DNA from: Nemophila menziesii
Taxonomy: Eukaryota; Streptophyta; Magnoliopsida; Boraginales; Hydrophyllaceae
Assembly (NCBI GenBank): GCA_029959085.1
Contig: JARWIR010000002.1
Span: 60,318,154-60,382,153 of the forward strand
Direction: 5' to 3'
DNA: 64,000 bases
Below are positions 11,382-23,149 of this stretch, piece by piece (positions within the stretch are counted from its first letter, which is position 1; each line of letters begins with the position of its first letter). The notes beneath the pieces are model-generated. The model was not told the DNA's origin. It did no database searches and worked only from the letters and a program-made list of their open reading frames with translations. The translations under genes were made by a program, and so were the position numbers.

Positions 11382-12426
11382 GGTGTTGAGATTGATAATT
11401 ATACCTTTCCATCAGATTTGAATGCTTGTACAAAGGGGACGGCTATTAGAGGGTGTATAGACATATGTGTCGATTATATCAAAGGGTTTTTAAAACAATG
11501 TATTTGTGGTGAATTATTTGATTCATTTTTACGAACAATGTGGTAAGTTGGATAAATGGAAGAAAGTGTTTGATAAAATGTTTGAGAAAATGTTGTTTCT
11601 TGGACTAGTTTGATATGTGGGTAACCTAGGGAAAGGTCAACTTAAGGAGGCAGTTAAGTTGTTTTTTGAGATGGTTATAGAGGGTATTATGCCTAATTAA
11701 ATGACTTTAGTGTGTGTGATTTCAAATTGTGCAAAGTTACGGGATCTTGAGTATTGAGTTAGGGAAAACAGTGTGTGATATAGTTGGGGTATCAGGGGTG
11801 AATCTATATACTATTATGGTGAATAAGCTTTTCGATGTGTATATGAGAGGAAGTTGGTTAATTATAATATATTTATTTCGAATTTGTGTGCACCTAAAGA
11901 TGGAAATGGAAACATTTTTCACCTTGAAAGATATAATGAAGCAAGGACATAAACTAGATAGAGTTACCATTCTATCTGCTATTTCAGCTTGTGCGACATT
12001 GGGTGATAACTGCTATGAAAAGCATTCTCATGCTTGTGTTTGGAGAAATGAATTGGATTGTTCAAATACTATTAGTATTGAATTTATTGATATGTATATG
12101 AATTTTGGGAAGAAATATTGGGATTCTAATGTATTCGGTAGAATGTCAGCGATAAGGCCTTAGTCTCATGGATTTTGTGATTGTTGGGTAGTTAGGAATG
12201 ATGATATGGAGTTAGCTTAGGGCATGTTTAACGAGATGCCAGAGACTAATCTTGTTTCATGCAAAGAAGCTTGTATGAGTACGCGATTTAGTTAATTCGA
12301 ATTATGCAAAGAAAGGAGATAAAAGTAAATGAGATAACTACGGTGAATGTTCCAGTTCAAGCTTTATTGAAGTAGACGGAATGCTTCTGATTCACATCAA
12401 GAGATAACTTTCACCACTTTAATGCT
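11382..12426 (+). pseudogene. PPR pseudogene, U3 copy
   Basis: Open part 11729-12163. It has one silent change (ATCCGCT to ATCTGCT near 11977) relative to U1 and U2, and is otherwise the same broken gene with no private disabling mutation. Confidence 0.85.
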
Positions 12427-12511
12427 AAATTTTTTTTATCAAACAATAATAAATAATTACATATAATTAAAAGGTTAGGTAGGATATTCTAATCAATTCC
12501 ACCAAATTCTT

Positions 12512-12514
12512 ACT
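12512..12514. other. Junction of the 7,053-bp deletion, U3
   Basis: The same ACT join as in U1 and U2. U4, directly to the right, still has the full segment, so the boundary between short and long units lies at about 14528. Confidence 0.9.
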
Positions 12515-12814
12515 AGGTATGAATCCGGGCGGAAGGAACTAAAAACATATTAATTTAGAAAAATAAATATAACACATGTGGTTAGAGGTATACTATTCTT
12601 GAGATAAATAAACTAAAAAATGTTCACCCAAACACAAAAAAAAAATTAATGCATTTTGCACAAAAAGCTACATAAATATAAATCAACCAAAATATATCTT
12701 ATGTAATAAAAAATAAGAACCTCAAATAATTGAAATGACATAAATATGAAATAGCTCAAAACTGCTAAATGTCTTTTTTCTTGAATTTTTTCAATATTGT
12801 TATTTATTTTTTGT

Positions 12815-13760
12815 TCATCTGTTTGATAACTCTACAAATCGCTCGACCATACCAAAAAAATTTAATTGATTCATCGATCCAAAGCGTACGTCATTCTCGG
12901 TCCAGTCTGTATAACAAAAAAAAAGTAAAATAATTATGTGAAGGATCATACCTAATAGTAGTCGTAAAGATAAACTATAAACACCCATATGTCTCATAAT
13001 TGTACAAAACGTGGATATATCAACATATATATATATATATATCTCGCTCGATAATAAAAAAATTATCTGATCAATTAATTAGTGCCAAAGCGTACATCAT
13101 TTTTGGTCCGGGTAACTTTCTGCTTCACTGTAAAAACAAACGAAAAAAAAAACAATTATGTAAAGGATATTACATAATAATAGTCGTAGAAAAAGAAAAA
13201 AACTCACACATCGTTTTACTTCTGATAGCATCATTTTTTATAGTTAAAAAGCTTTCGATGGTCATAAAATAGTTATTGTATGATTTGTATAAATATATAA
13301 TAAACAAAATAATATAAATATGTTAATTAAAAAAATTAGTAAAAAAAAACTCACAGCATACAACATCACTTCTCATACGGTGAAAGCATCAATGATCATG
13401 GTAATATTTGTATAAAAAAAGAATAGATATATTAATCAAAAAAATGAATAGAAATATAGAAAATAAAATAAAAACTCACATAACCCAACATCATTTCTCA
13501 TACTATAAAAGCTTCCAATGGTCATAATATAATTTATATAAAAGAATACTAAACAAAAGAAAAATAGATAAATTAATTAAAAAAAAAACTCACATTATCC
13601 CTTTTACATGTAGCATCATACTTCTCATACTTTTTTTGACAAACATCACTCCTCATACGTAAAAGGCTTCCAATAGTTATAATATGCCTATAGCCATTAT
13701 ACTCATATGGAAGGTTAGGATAAAAAGCTTTCAAAGGAAAAAATGGGACATTAATAAAAT
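12815..13760 (-). other. Exon-like module cluster, U3
   Basis: All six modules are present. A C-to-T change near 13492 alters the third GTGAGT-linked module (ACATCATTTCTC), and two point changes alter the long last module. The donors are intact. Confidence 0.4.
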
Positions 13761-13883
13761 TATAGAGAAAGTTAAGTTTAGTATAAAATATCTTTTCGAC
13801 GAAGATGGAAAGAAGAATGAAGACTATCTAAACAAGGTTAAAGACACTATAGGAAGCGAGGATATAATAATCATATTCTATGG

Positions 13884-14352
13884 GATGAAGCGTATAATGT
13901 TTGGCTTTGTGATTCTTCACATGTTAACAGCTGGGAACCAACTAGTATGGCGTCTCTAGCAGTTAATAAGGAGGGCGGTATTAAAAAAGTGATCACTAAA
14001 AGAGCGAGAATTAATACCAATGTGGGGGAGAAATGTGGGCCGTTTTATTGGCCATGAGATCGACTGCTGATCTCAATTGTAAGAGTAGCTCGTTAACCTT
14101 GAGGTAATTCAAGGTATTAATAGGAGAGGGGTATTGACTGGAGGATTCGCCCCATGATCTCCGAGGCATGGAGGTGGATAGGACAATTTCCGGACTGGAA
14201 AGTAACACACATCAAAAGGGAGCACAATGGGGTTACAGATACACTCGCCTAATGTGCTAGGCTAAACATTGATATATCTTCTTGTCCATATCATTCTCTC
14301 GTTGATTTCTTTAACCGTATTAATAATCTATATTATGGATGTAAGAAGTAAC
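13884..14352 (+). pseudogene. RNase H remnant, U3
   Basis: Almost the same as U1, including GACTGCTG. The HIKREHNGVTDTLA run is intact. Confidence 0.65.
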
Positions 14353-16218
14353 TATTATGTAACCTCATTTGACAAAAAAAATGCCCATGGCAGGATTTGT
14401 ATAAAATAACTATAATTACACTTAAATTCGATAATTCTAAAGATTGTAAAAGTGATGAAATTAGGTTAAAATTATTAAGTTTTTTAGAATTTCAATGGTA
14501 AAAATTATTCTTTACCTCAATTTAAGTTCTTCGATTGTTGATGGCTGATTGATGATGGTGAAGTATGGTTCCCGAGTGGCAGAAATTTTCTTGTGCAGGA
14601 GAGCCGGCATGGTGGAAAGGTGAGTGTTAAGAGACTTCTTTTTGTTTTTTGATCCAATGTTATGCGAGTGTGAAGATATGTTTTAAATTTTATGTTTCTG
14701 ATATTTCAAAGATAAAAACTAGTTGAACTATTTGAGGATTTTAACGTAACAAAAAAAGCTGCAAATATAAGATAGATCTAATGGTTGGAAAATATATAAA
14801 AAAATAGAGACATTTCTGACCATCGATTTGAATAAAAAAATCTAAACCGTTAATTGACATTGATCTAAAGGTCAAAAATCATAGAAAACAAATCTGATAG
14901 TTAAAAAATATGGAGGTGAATACGAGATATTTTGCGTTGTTGACCCTTTTCCCATATTATATATACATATATATGTCATGATGCATGGAAAAGATGGAAT
15001 TTGATTTTAAAGATGTTCGTTAGCCAATGAGAATGCTAATTTTTTTGTCGGTGACGAAGTTTCATTGTTTCATCAACTTCTACTTCATGTTATTATTTGT
15101 TTGTTGATGTTCAAATACATTTCGTGTAATGAATGAGCTATTGCATATTTTGTACTTTTAAATAAAAATTTGAAAAGATGAAACTATGATCTACTTTCTA
15201 TAACTAAAAGATAAAAAGTTAAGGACCAACATTATTAGTTTACTTCTCTTAGAGTCAACCAGTTTGTTCAGTTAGTAAGAGAGAGATAAATCTTAAATTT
15301 CAAAAAACAATTCCATGACCGTGATTATTGACATATACAATAATCTTCTTACCTTATCATATATTATAATAGTTATTGTATGATAATCCGGTGAGCATCC
15401 CGTTGTCATCAAAGAATAATATTTGAATATTTTACATTTAAACGCTTTCAATAAACTAAATTACATTTGACTGTTTTACAAGAAACGACTTGATACTTTA
15501 TGGTTTGTGATTGTCAATGTTGCTTGCAATATATAATTGTCTGCAATCTTCACTCTTTGGGTCCATCTAAAGGCCAGAATATGCCTTCTTTTGTGGTATC
15601 TTTTGAAAGACTTCCCCTTGTTCTAAGGGTTTTATTTTTCACAAATGACAAATTTTCAGGTTGTTTTCTGTCAGGGAGAACCCTAAAGTAATACAATACA
15701 AGTATTAATCGACTTAAAATAATGATTACAAAATAGCTTATTTGTTTATATTAGACAAATATTTATTTTAAATGCGAATTAAATGTTACTATTCATGATT
15801 TTACAAGTATCTAAAACAGAGTTTACTAAATAAGTTACACTAATGCTAAGTTTTCAACATGTTTTTTTTCATCCTTGGCCTTGATGAAAATTACCATGAA
15901 GCCTCTTCAATTACGTCACATTCCCTAAAGTAAGGCAATGGTCTAACTTTTTCCTTTAAAATTGAATATATTATACAACAAGTTTTTATAACTAAACACT
16001 TATTGCTCTTAAGCCCTTTTTTGTTGTTTTCACTTAAGCTAATCATATTTCATTAAGAGGGTATGAGGTTGTTTCAAGAAAACTTTATTTGTATATTTAA
16101 ATTATTAAATAACAATTAAGAGGAACAAAATTAATCAATTATTTCTTATATATTTAATACTTTAATTAAAAGATATACATTATTTACATTGTACGTTAGT
16201 TGTATCAATTTATGTTAA

Positions 16219-17263
16219 GGTGTTGAGATTGATAATTATACCTTTCCATCAGATTTGAATGCTTGTACAAAGGGGACGGCTATTAGAGGGTGTATAGACA
16301 TATGTGTCGATTATATCAAAGGGTTTTTAAAACAATGTATTTGTGGTGAATTATTCGATTCATTTTTACGAACAATGTGGTAAGTTGGATAAATGGAAGA
16401 AAGTGTTTGATAAAATGTTTGAGAAAATGTTGTTTCTTGGACTAGTTTGATATGTGGGTAACCTAGGGAAAGGTCAACTTAAGGAGGCAGTTAAGTTGTT
16501 TTTTGAGATGGTTATAGAGGGTATTATGTCTAATTAAATGACTTTAGTGTGTGTGATTTCAAATTGTGCAAAGTTACGGGATCTTGAGTATTGAGTTAGG
16601 GAAAACAGTGTGTGATATAGTTGGGGTATCAGGGGTGAATCTATATACTATTATGGTGAATAAGCTTTTCGATGTGTATATGAGAGGAAGTTGGTTAATT
16701 ATAATATATTTATTTCGAATTTGTGTGCACCTAAAGATGGAAATGGAAACATTTTTCACCTTGAAAGATATAATGAAGCAAGGACATAAACTAGATAGAG
16801 TTACCATTCTATCCGCTATTTCAGCTTGTGCGACATTGGGTGATAACTGCTATGGAAAGCATTCTCATGCTTGTGTTTGGAGAAATGAATTGGATTGTTC
16901 AAATACTATTAGTATTGAATTTATTGATATGTATATGAATTTTGGGAAGAAATATTGGGATTCTAATGTATTCGGTAGAATGTCAGCGATAAGGCCTTAG
17001 TCTCATGGATTTTGTGATTGTTGGGTAGTTAGGAATGATGATATGGAGTTAGCTTAGGGCATGTTTAACGAGATGCCAGAGACTAATCTTGTTTCATGCA
17101 AAGAAGCTTGTATGAGTACGCGATTTAGTTAATTCGAATTATGCAAAGAAAGGAGATAAAAGTAAATGAGATAACTACGGTGAATGTTCCAGTTCAAGCT
17201 TGATTGAAGTAGACGGAATGCTTCTGATTCACATCAAGAGATAACTTTCACCACTTTAATGCT
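16219..17263 (+). pseudogene. PPR pseudogene, U4 copy
   Basis: Open part 16566-17000. It reads CYGKHSHA where U1-U3 have CYEKHSHA. Glycine is shared with U5-U7 and fits the usual family residue, so U1-U3 carry the derived glutamate. That supports U4 as the nearest outgroup of the short units. Confidence 0.85.
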
Positions 17264-17351
17264 AAATTTTTTTTATCAAACAATAATAAATAATTACATA
17301 TAATTAAAAGGTTAGGTAGGATATTCTAATCAATTCCACCAAATTCTTACT

Positions 17352-17730
17352 CCGACTAATAAAAGAAAAAGTAGGTCTAGATTATTCAATTATCCAATAT
17401 GATTGGTTGTGAGGTTTTCATTAGTCATATAACTTCTGAAAAATTGAAGTTGGTGCAATTTTTGCATTCTTGAAATAACACATGCCATCTCATTATACTG
17501 GTATAGAACGGTGGTCTTGATATCCAACTCCGAGAGTGTTGAGTGAGAATAAAGTCAATAATGGGCACGAACTAGCAATATTAATTAAAGGTTGGATTGA
17601 TTGGTTGATAAATGACTGGTGGATAAGGTGAACCTTTTCTAAGAGGGGAAATTTCTTCACTGCTTCACTTAAAGCCTCGCTGATGTTTTCATAATACCCA
17701 TTAAGTTGAAGACTTCTCAGCTTAGGTGAT
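17352..17730 (-). pseudogene. F-box/LRR protein pseudogene, LRR exon (U4)
   Basis: The minus strand after the acceptor TTCGACAG| (17731) reads RSPKLRSLQLNGYYE, then SEAVKKFPLLEKVHL and INIASSCPLLTLFSLN, a stop with a frameshift, then SRMQKLHQLQFFRS and MTNENLTTNHI, then NNLDLLFLLLV. These are leucine-rich repeats in the order found in plant F-box/LRR proteins of the SKIP19/FBL23 group, which present substrates to SCF ubiquitin ligases. The F-box itself is not seen. A promoter and leader on the same strand lie 1.4 kb upstream (19139-19338). The exon ends at the deletion breakpoint used by U1-U3. Confidence 0.75.
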
Positions 17731-19121
17731 CTGTCGAACCAAATATGATATTATTACATTAACACATCACTATAATCATTAAAAAAAACCTATTACAAAA
17801 AGTATAATCATATTTTAACTCTTAGAAGCTCTTACTCTTTATTATATTAGATAGTGTAACGAATACTCAGAAATGCCCACATTTCCACATTTCTACACTA
17901 TCAAGATATATACATATGTCTAGTCTAATTGTACATACATATAGAAGTGGAGCCATGTATAGTTGAAGGGGAGGGGGCGGAGGCTTGGCCACCCTTGATT
18001 TATCAAATAAAGAAATAAATTACCTTAAGTTAAAAGATTAATTTATTATAGTTGAAAATCACCATATTTGGTAATGGTCGACACTTTTCTTGTAAAAGTT
18101 GCATATATAAATACATGTTTTCATAGCTAAGTATGTATTAAACTTACACACGACTTGATGTGTACATTTACTACATGGCGTTTAACTAATAATAATTAAG
18201 CTGAGAAGATTTAATTAAGGGTGTAGATTAGATCTAAGGTATAGTTTAGATCCTATCAATCTCAATTAGTTCATATTCTTTTGGAAAGAGGGGCAACAAA
18301 TTTAATGTACTCCACGTAGGTTAAACATAATAGTCGATAATTGAGAATGTATTACATTTATTAATGACTACATACATATTTGACATCAAATAATTCTAAC
18401 TATGCTAAGACAAATATAAGAAAGGTAGAGCTAGAGAAAAATATATAGCAAACATTATATTCAGGAATAAGAATTTCACCATATATTGCATTTAGGCCTT
18501 TTGGTTTGCACTTTCACTTAAAGGGTTCTTAATCTAATTATTAGACCTAATCTCATTGCCTGGACTATTTCAGTAAGAGGGCATCACACAAGACTTGATT
18601 CTTACCTTTACAACATGGGGCTTAACTAATAATATCATGTGGGGGAGATTTAATTAAAGATATAGATTACATCCTATCAATCTCAATAAATTCATATTCT
18701 TTGGAAAATAACGGGCAACAAACTTAATGTCTCAACATACGTTAACACAATCAATTGTCGAGAATGTGTTACATTTATTGATTACTACATACACAATTCT
18801 AACTTGGCTAAAGAAATTAGAAGGAAGGTAGAGCAAGGGAAAATATATTGCAAACAACAAACTGTAGAATAAGAAATACACAATCAATCATTTTCAAAAT
18901 TAAGAAAAGAAACTATAAAATACCTCTATGAGCCACCACAGTGATCCATCTGTAGACAAGAAATGATAAAAGCATTAGGGTATCTATAAAAAACAATCTT
19001 TCTTAACAATAATGATAAAGAGAAGTTATTATTTTTTGTCGCATAAACAAAGAATACTCTATTGAAAAAGAAACTTTAAGAAACAATGTAATAAATTAAA
19101 AAAATTAACCCTTTCACCAAC
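17731..19121 (-). other. Intron-like region of the F-box/LRR gene with an internal duplication
   Basis: Lies between the LRR exon and the leader. A diverged direct duplication with a period of about 440 bp is visible: 18152-18480 against 18592-18895, each starting GACTTGAT and holding CTATCAATCTCAAT, TTAATGT and GAGAATGT-TTACATTTATT. A small exon-like piece, TCTACAG|ATGGATCACTGTG, sits at about 18926-18953. I see no F-box. Equivalent regions: 29617-31005, 42672-44064, 54542-55912 and 60429-61533. Confidence 0.5.
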
Positions 19122-19135
19122 CTAAATTGAAATGA

Positions 19136-19338
19136 CATGGCTATCGATCGGTGAGATGTGAGCTGATAGATAATTGAACTTAGATCTGGATAAAAATGAT
19201 TGATGGAGGATAAAAATTAGAAGAGATTAAAATGGTGGCTTAAGAAGAGATGAATATTTGATAATGTTAAAGGGACGGTAGTAGGGTTTGTTAATAAGAG
19301 AGATGATGTCATGTGCCAACAAAATGACTTTATATATA
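19136..19338 (-). promoter_or_regulatory. Minus-strand promoter and leader of the F-box/LRR gene (U4)
   Basis: On the minus strand GTATATATAAAGTCA (19324-19338) is a good TATA box. A pyrimidine-rich leader follows (CCCTACTACCGTCCC, then CATCTCTTCTTAAGCC), then GCCATG at 19138 with MSFQF and AG|GTTGGT, a possible donor. It diverges from the plus-strand TATA box at 19584, leaving about 245 bp between the two. This is inferred from sequence shape only. Confidence 0.45.
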
Positions 19339-19544
19339 CTTGATAAAAAAGAAAAAAGAATAAAATTATTTGTAGATACAATAAAATTTCATAAAAAATA
19401 TTCAAAATAAACATTGAACAATTTTTTTATACAAGGACAAACAAAGAAATTGAACTTTTTATTTTTTGGTGATTTGGCTTGTGGGTTAGGAAACTATTTT
19501 TATGGAACATATAAAGAAAGTGTAAACATATTTGTTCTTCAAAT

Positions 19545-19797
19545 GGGACTACTGAAAATACGTTGGTCAAATTATAACCTATACTATAAATACCCAAGAA
19601 ACATTCAGATTTGTCTCATTAAACACACTTTTCTCTCCACCTTTCCATACCAGACAAAAGAACATTCTCTCTCTAATGAAGAGCACTCACCGATTTCTCT
19701 CTCTTTGTTGCTGACTACTCAAATGTTTAGAAGACAGTAAAATCACAACAAAAAACTCGGTGATACCTAATAATACAAGCTAGAGGAGCAAAAGCAA
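19545..19797 (+). promoter_or_regulatory. Plus-strand promoter and leader upstream of a hydrophobic ORF (U4)
   Basis: CTATAAATAC (19584-19593) is a near-consensus plant TATA box, preceded by TTGGTCAA, a reverse W-box core. About 30 bp downstream a CT-rich leader starts (CTCTCCACCTTTCC, TCTCTCTCT). A 12-codon upstream ORF, MKSTHRFLSLCC, lies at 19676-19714. The next good start is AAAGCAAATG at 19798. A longer frame running across this stretch (19414-19740) spans the TATA box and leader and is not a likely gene. Confidence 0.5.
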
Positions 19798-19893
19798 ATG
19801 TTTGACTTTGTCTTCCTGTTCACCTTCCCCATTCTCTGGGTTTTTACTCTATTCTTTGTTTGTTTTTTCTTATTTTCTCAAAAATGGAGTTGA
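19798..19893 (+). CDS. Short hydrophobic ORF, 31 residues (U4)
   Basis: Begins MFDFVFLFTFPILWVFTLFF and ends SQKWS-stop; nearly every residue up to about 26 is hydrophobic or aromatic, like a signal anchor or a single membrane span. The start has a plant-like context (GCAAATG) and sits about 180 nt after a plausible start site for the promoter at 19584. It could be a true microprotein, the signal peptide of a gene whose rest is lost, or chance. After the stop the sequence turns into AT-rich ACTCAGTAAT repeats with no continuing frame or clear donor. I recognise no family. Confidence 0.35.
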   Translation: MFDFVFLFTFPILWVFTLFFVCFFLFSQKWS

Positions 19894-19899
19894 TTACAT

Positions 19900-20790
19900 T
19901 AACCACTCAGTGATTTCTTGGATAAACAATGAAATATAATTTACACTCGGTGTTAAAATGAAGTATGTGAAGTGCATATCAGTAATTTTTTCATGTAGCT
20001 GCATATTTCTTATTGTTTTTGTGTACACACATTATTACTTAATTGTTTTTCCATCTAAATCTAAACCCGTATAGTTTGAATAAACAACACTTAGTGTTTT
20101 AAACATGATTTTAGCAAATAATGGTGAATGACTCTTTTTCTGTTTTTTTTTACATAATGAGGTTATATTACACATAAATTTTATGTTAAAACTCATAGAA
20201 TGTGTATTACTCAGATTCGTTACCCTTTTTGATAAAATGCTTACAGTTTGATTACTTAGTGTTTCGCTTTATAACGTATTTTTAGCATGTAGTCTTAAAC
20301 AACATTTTTTTTCATGAATTTTTTTTACATAATGAGGTAATATTACTCAGTAATTTGTGTTTAAACTCTACGAATGTATAATAAATAGTTGTTGAATACT
20401 CAAAGATTTGCTGCATTACTTAAATAGGTTTATTACTTAGTAATTTTACATATTCCACGTAGTCATTGGGTTATTCAGTAATTTTGTGTTAAAACTCAGA
20501 AAATGTGTAATAATCAAAAATACCTGTTGCTCAGATTCCTGATTGAATACTCAGATTTCTATGTTGCAGTACCAAGAGAGGTTTATTACTCAGTAATTTT
20601 ACATATTCCACTTAGTCATTGATTTACGCAGTAATTCGTACTCGGTGATATGGTATCATTCAAGGTCTACGTATGTACCTTTTACTCAGCAACTGAAAAC
20701 CTACCTACTGCTCATAGGATAAGTATCTAGGTACTACTTAGTGACTACACACATAGCCTCTTAGTTGTTTTGTTACTCAATTATTTTTCG
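19900..20790. repeat. Tract rich in ACTCAGTAAT-like motifs (U4)
   Basis: More than ten variants of ACTCAGTAAT, ACTCGGTGAT or ACTTAGTG occur in about 900 bp (for example 19904, 19944, 20089, 20253, 20344, 20433, 20586). Larger direct repeats underlie part of it: GGTTTATTAC-TAGTAATTT with ACATATTCCAC at about 20428 and 20580 (period about 152 bp), and ACATAATGAGGT at about 20151 and 20327. ATTACTCAGTAAT is close to a palindrome. It is probably a diverged minisatellite downstream of the promoter. Confidence 0.6.
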
Positions 20791-22900
20791 TTTTAGATAT
20801 ACCCGAAAATTGGTTATGTTAAGTTAATCTTTGATTCACTAAATAATTCAAATTTAATCAGGGTCTAAATAAGTAGTTGTAATTTTTTTTGATTACTCTG
20901 ACATTTTCTATGTGCCTTTATCGTTATTTTATATCCCCAAATACTTACAATACATATGTGGTTTAGATGGGCTATTCAAGCTCATGAATAAACTTGGGTA
21001 GATGATAGATCATTTTTCTGAATACAATATGACGCACCTAAATCTACTGTGGCAAGGCCTTATATACGAGAGATGCAATACATATAAGCAGTTCAAGAAG
21101 TCAGATAGAGTACTAAACTCAGTAATAGAATATTTTTCAACCGAATCTGGAGCCTTTAAAATTAGAGGTAAGAAGTTTGGATCACCTTAACAAACTTCAA
21201 AATAATGTTAGGCATACAATTCAGTTCTGAATACATATTGAAGGAGCTTTTGAAACAATGTAGCACAAGAAGTACGTGTTAAATGAGGAAATTTGGTGAT
21301 GTTAGTTCTATAAATAGTATAATAGTTTTTACAAGAATCAAGAGGATAATTCGTAAAGAATAATTTATCTTGGAAGACAGAGAGAATTTTATGAAACTAG
21401 TCTCAATACTGACACACAATACAATATGCTTTACAAAATGTCATTATAGAGTAAAGCACTGGTATGCGGTTTTATGGGAGAACTTGGATGAGTTGCAATT
21501 ATATGCTTCAGAAAGTATCTTATAACCATCATAGATAATACTAATAGTTTGAAAATATTTTAAATAAGCCCTAGTTTTCGAGCACGTGAATTGGAAAAAG
21601 ATATAGAGTCGGGCGCAATACCTAGTTTTCTCTACTAGAACTATGCAGTTGGAGCAACAAAGATACGCCCATATGAAGCATGATAAAAAGGTTATGATAT
21701 TAAATATAGCTTGGTTGTAATTAAATTTATTGGTAAGTGTATTAGATGAGTTGAATTAATACCCTGTTAATCGTACTTTACATCCTCGCATGTATCATCA
21801 GAATCATATATCACGCCGAGGGACATTGAGGAATAGAATGTGCTCCTTTATAATTTTAATTTATTTTCTTCATCGATGTAAGTCTATTTCACGTTGTGTA
21901 GGGACCAACAACTCCATTTACCCTCTGTTATTATCTTTAGATCAATTTACCCAAATATATAATTTTGTCCCAAAATGGGAGATACCAATAGTTCATATAA
22001 TATGGACATATAGTATATGATGTTGTCTTTTTTTTCTAGGAATATGGTTCTCTTTAAAAATTTATATATGATCTCACTACAAATGAGGATGAAAACAATT
22101 GACAAGCTAGCAGAGTTAGAGTTATTGACATTACATCACTCATTATCCTTGAATCAAACTTCTAAAAGGCTGATGACAATATATATTTTATCTAGACCAT
22201 TTAATGAAGAAAATGTTTTTTGAGTGTTACTCAATTAGATGCAGTGATGATTCTACTCATATTTGGCTACCTTTTTATAAGATTATGTTTACCTATTTTG
22301 CATAATATATGGACAAATCGTGCAATTTAGAGGTTTATATAAATTTATATTGTAACGTTGTATAATAGGATCATGAATACTTAGAAAATTTGGCTATTAT
22401 ATATAACATAGGGACCAATGGTTCGATTATTCCTTGATATTAATTTTTTTATATTGTTTTGGAATTAAGATTGATGAGAGGAAATATAAGAGACAGATAT
22501 ACATATGGTTACAAAGCCATGGCCCCTTTCTTTAGAGCTAGAGTATTTTACTAAGCAATAGGGAGCCCGAGACACTTGTGTGGCCAGCCTGTTTCTTGAG
22601 ATGGTGTCCTGATGAAAGAAATTTACTACTATTAAAACACATGGGTAAATTCGGATTGTGCATAAAGGGTAACTTGCCACTCTTACCCGTCCCATTTCGA
22701 ATCCACTAGAAATCTAGAAGGTTTGATCATAGGGGAACATAATAATTGTTTAAACTTTAATGATATTGTTTAATATATGTATAAAAAGCGGATCATGAGC
22801 TTTGATTTTATTTCATATATCTTACAATGAGGCTCACAGTTTCTTTGTCCAGCTATCTGCAAAAATTAACATATTAAAAAAGGATTAAATAAAGATATAA
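20791..22900. other. Unrecognised block of the long unit (U4)
   Basis: Contains scattered open pieces but no gene I can name. A plus-strand frame at 21002-21190 ends GAFKIRGKKFG just past a donor-like AG|GTAAGAAG. The FKIRGKKFG end faintly recalls DUF1985 of plant Ulp1-like transposon proteins, but this is weak. A plus-strand frame at 21790-22020 and a minus-strand frame at 22465-22695 (LATQVSRAPYCLVKYSSSK) also recur in U5 and U6. Near 22857 the minus strand has TTTTTGCAG|ATAGCTGGAC, an acceptor-like site. Confidence 0.4.
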
Positions 22901-23149
22901 AAAAACCTATAAAGATCAATTTTTTTTTGCATTTCAAATTTTTAAATAGAAAATACTAAACGAAAAAAATATTATCCTAATGCAAAAAAAAAATTAAAAA
23001 TATAATCTTAATTTTTTTTAGTTTGGTTTAAATCTCACAAAATATGTACTTATTCGGTGTTTAATTTATTTTTTAAAATTAAAATTATCAGAGTGCCTTC
23101 GCACGGGTTTATACCTGTTACATATACACATATATATATATATATATTA

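Larger units (their letters stand above)
9691..14527 (+). repeat. Tandem macro-repeat unit U3 (short form)
   Basis: Third short unit. Private changes include GTGTTCTAGAC where the other units have GTGTTAAGAGAC (about 9787), and AGGATAAAAAGC instead of AGGATGAAAAGC near 13720. Gene-less stretches are about 9796-10662 and 10855-11381. Confidence 0.95.

Noticed and set aside
19414..19740. A 108-codon frame (MNNFFIQGQTKK...) as a gene in U4 and U8
   Set aside because: It runs across a TATA box and a CT-rich leader, is broken in U5 and shortened in U6, and matches no family I know.
21002..21190. DUF1985/Ulp1-like gene
   Set aside because: Only FKIRGKKFG is suggestive, the frame is open in U4 alone, and no further domain follows; kept only as a weak remark.
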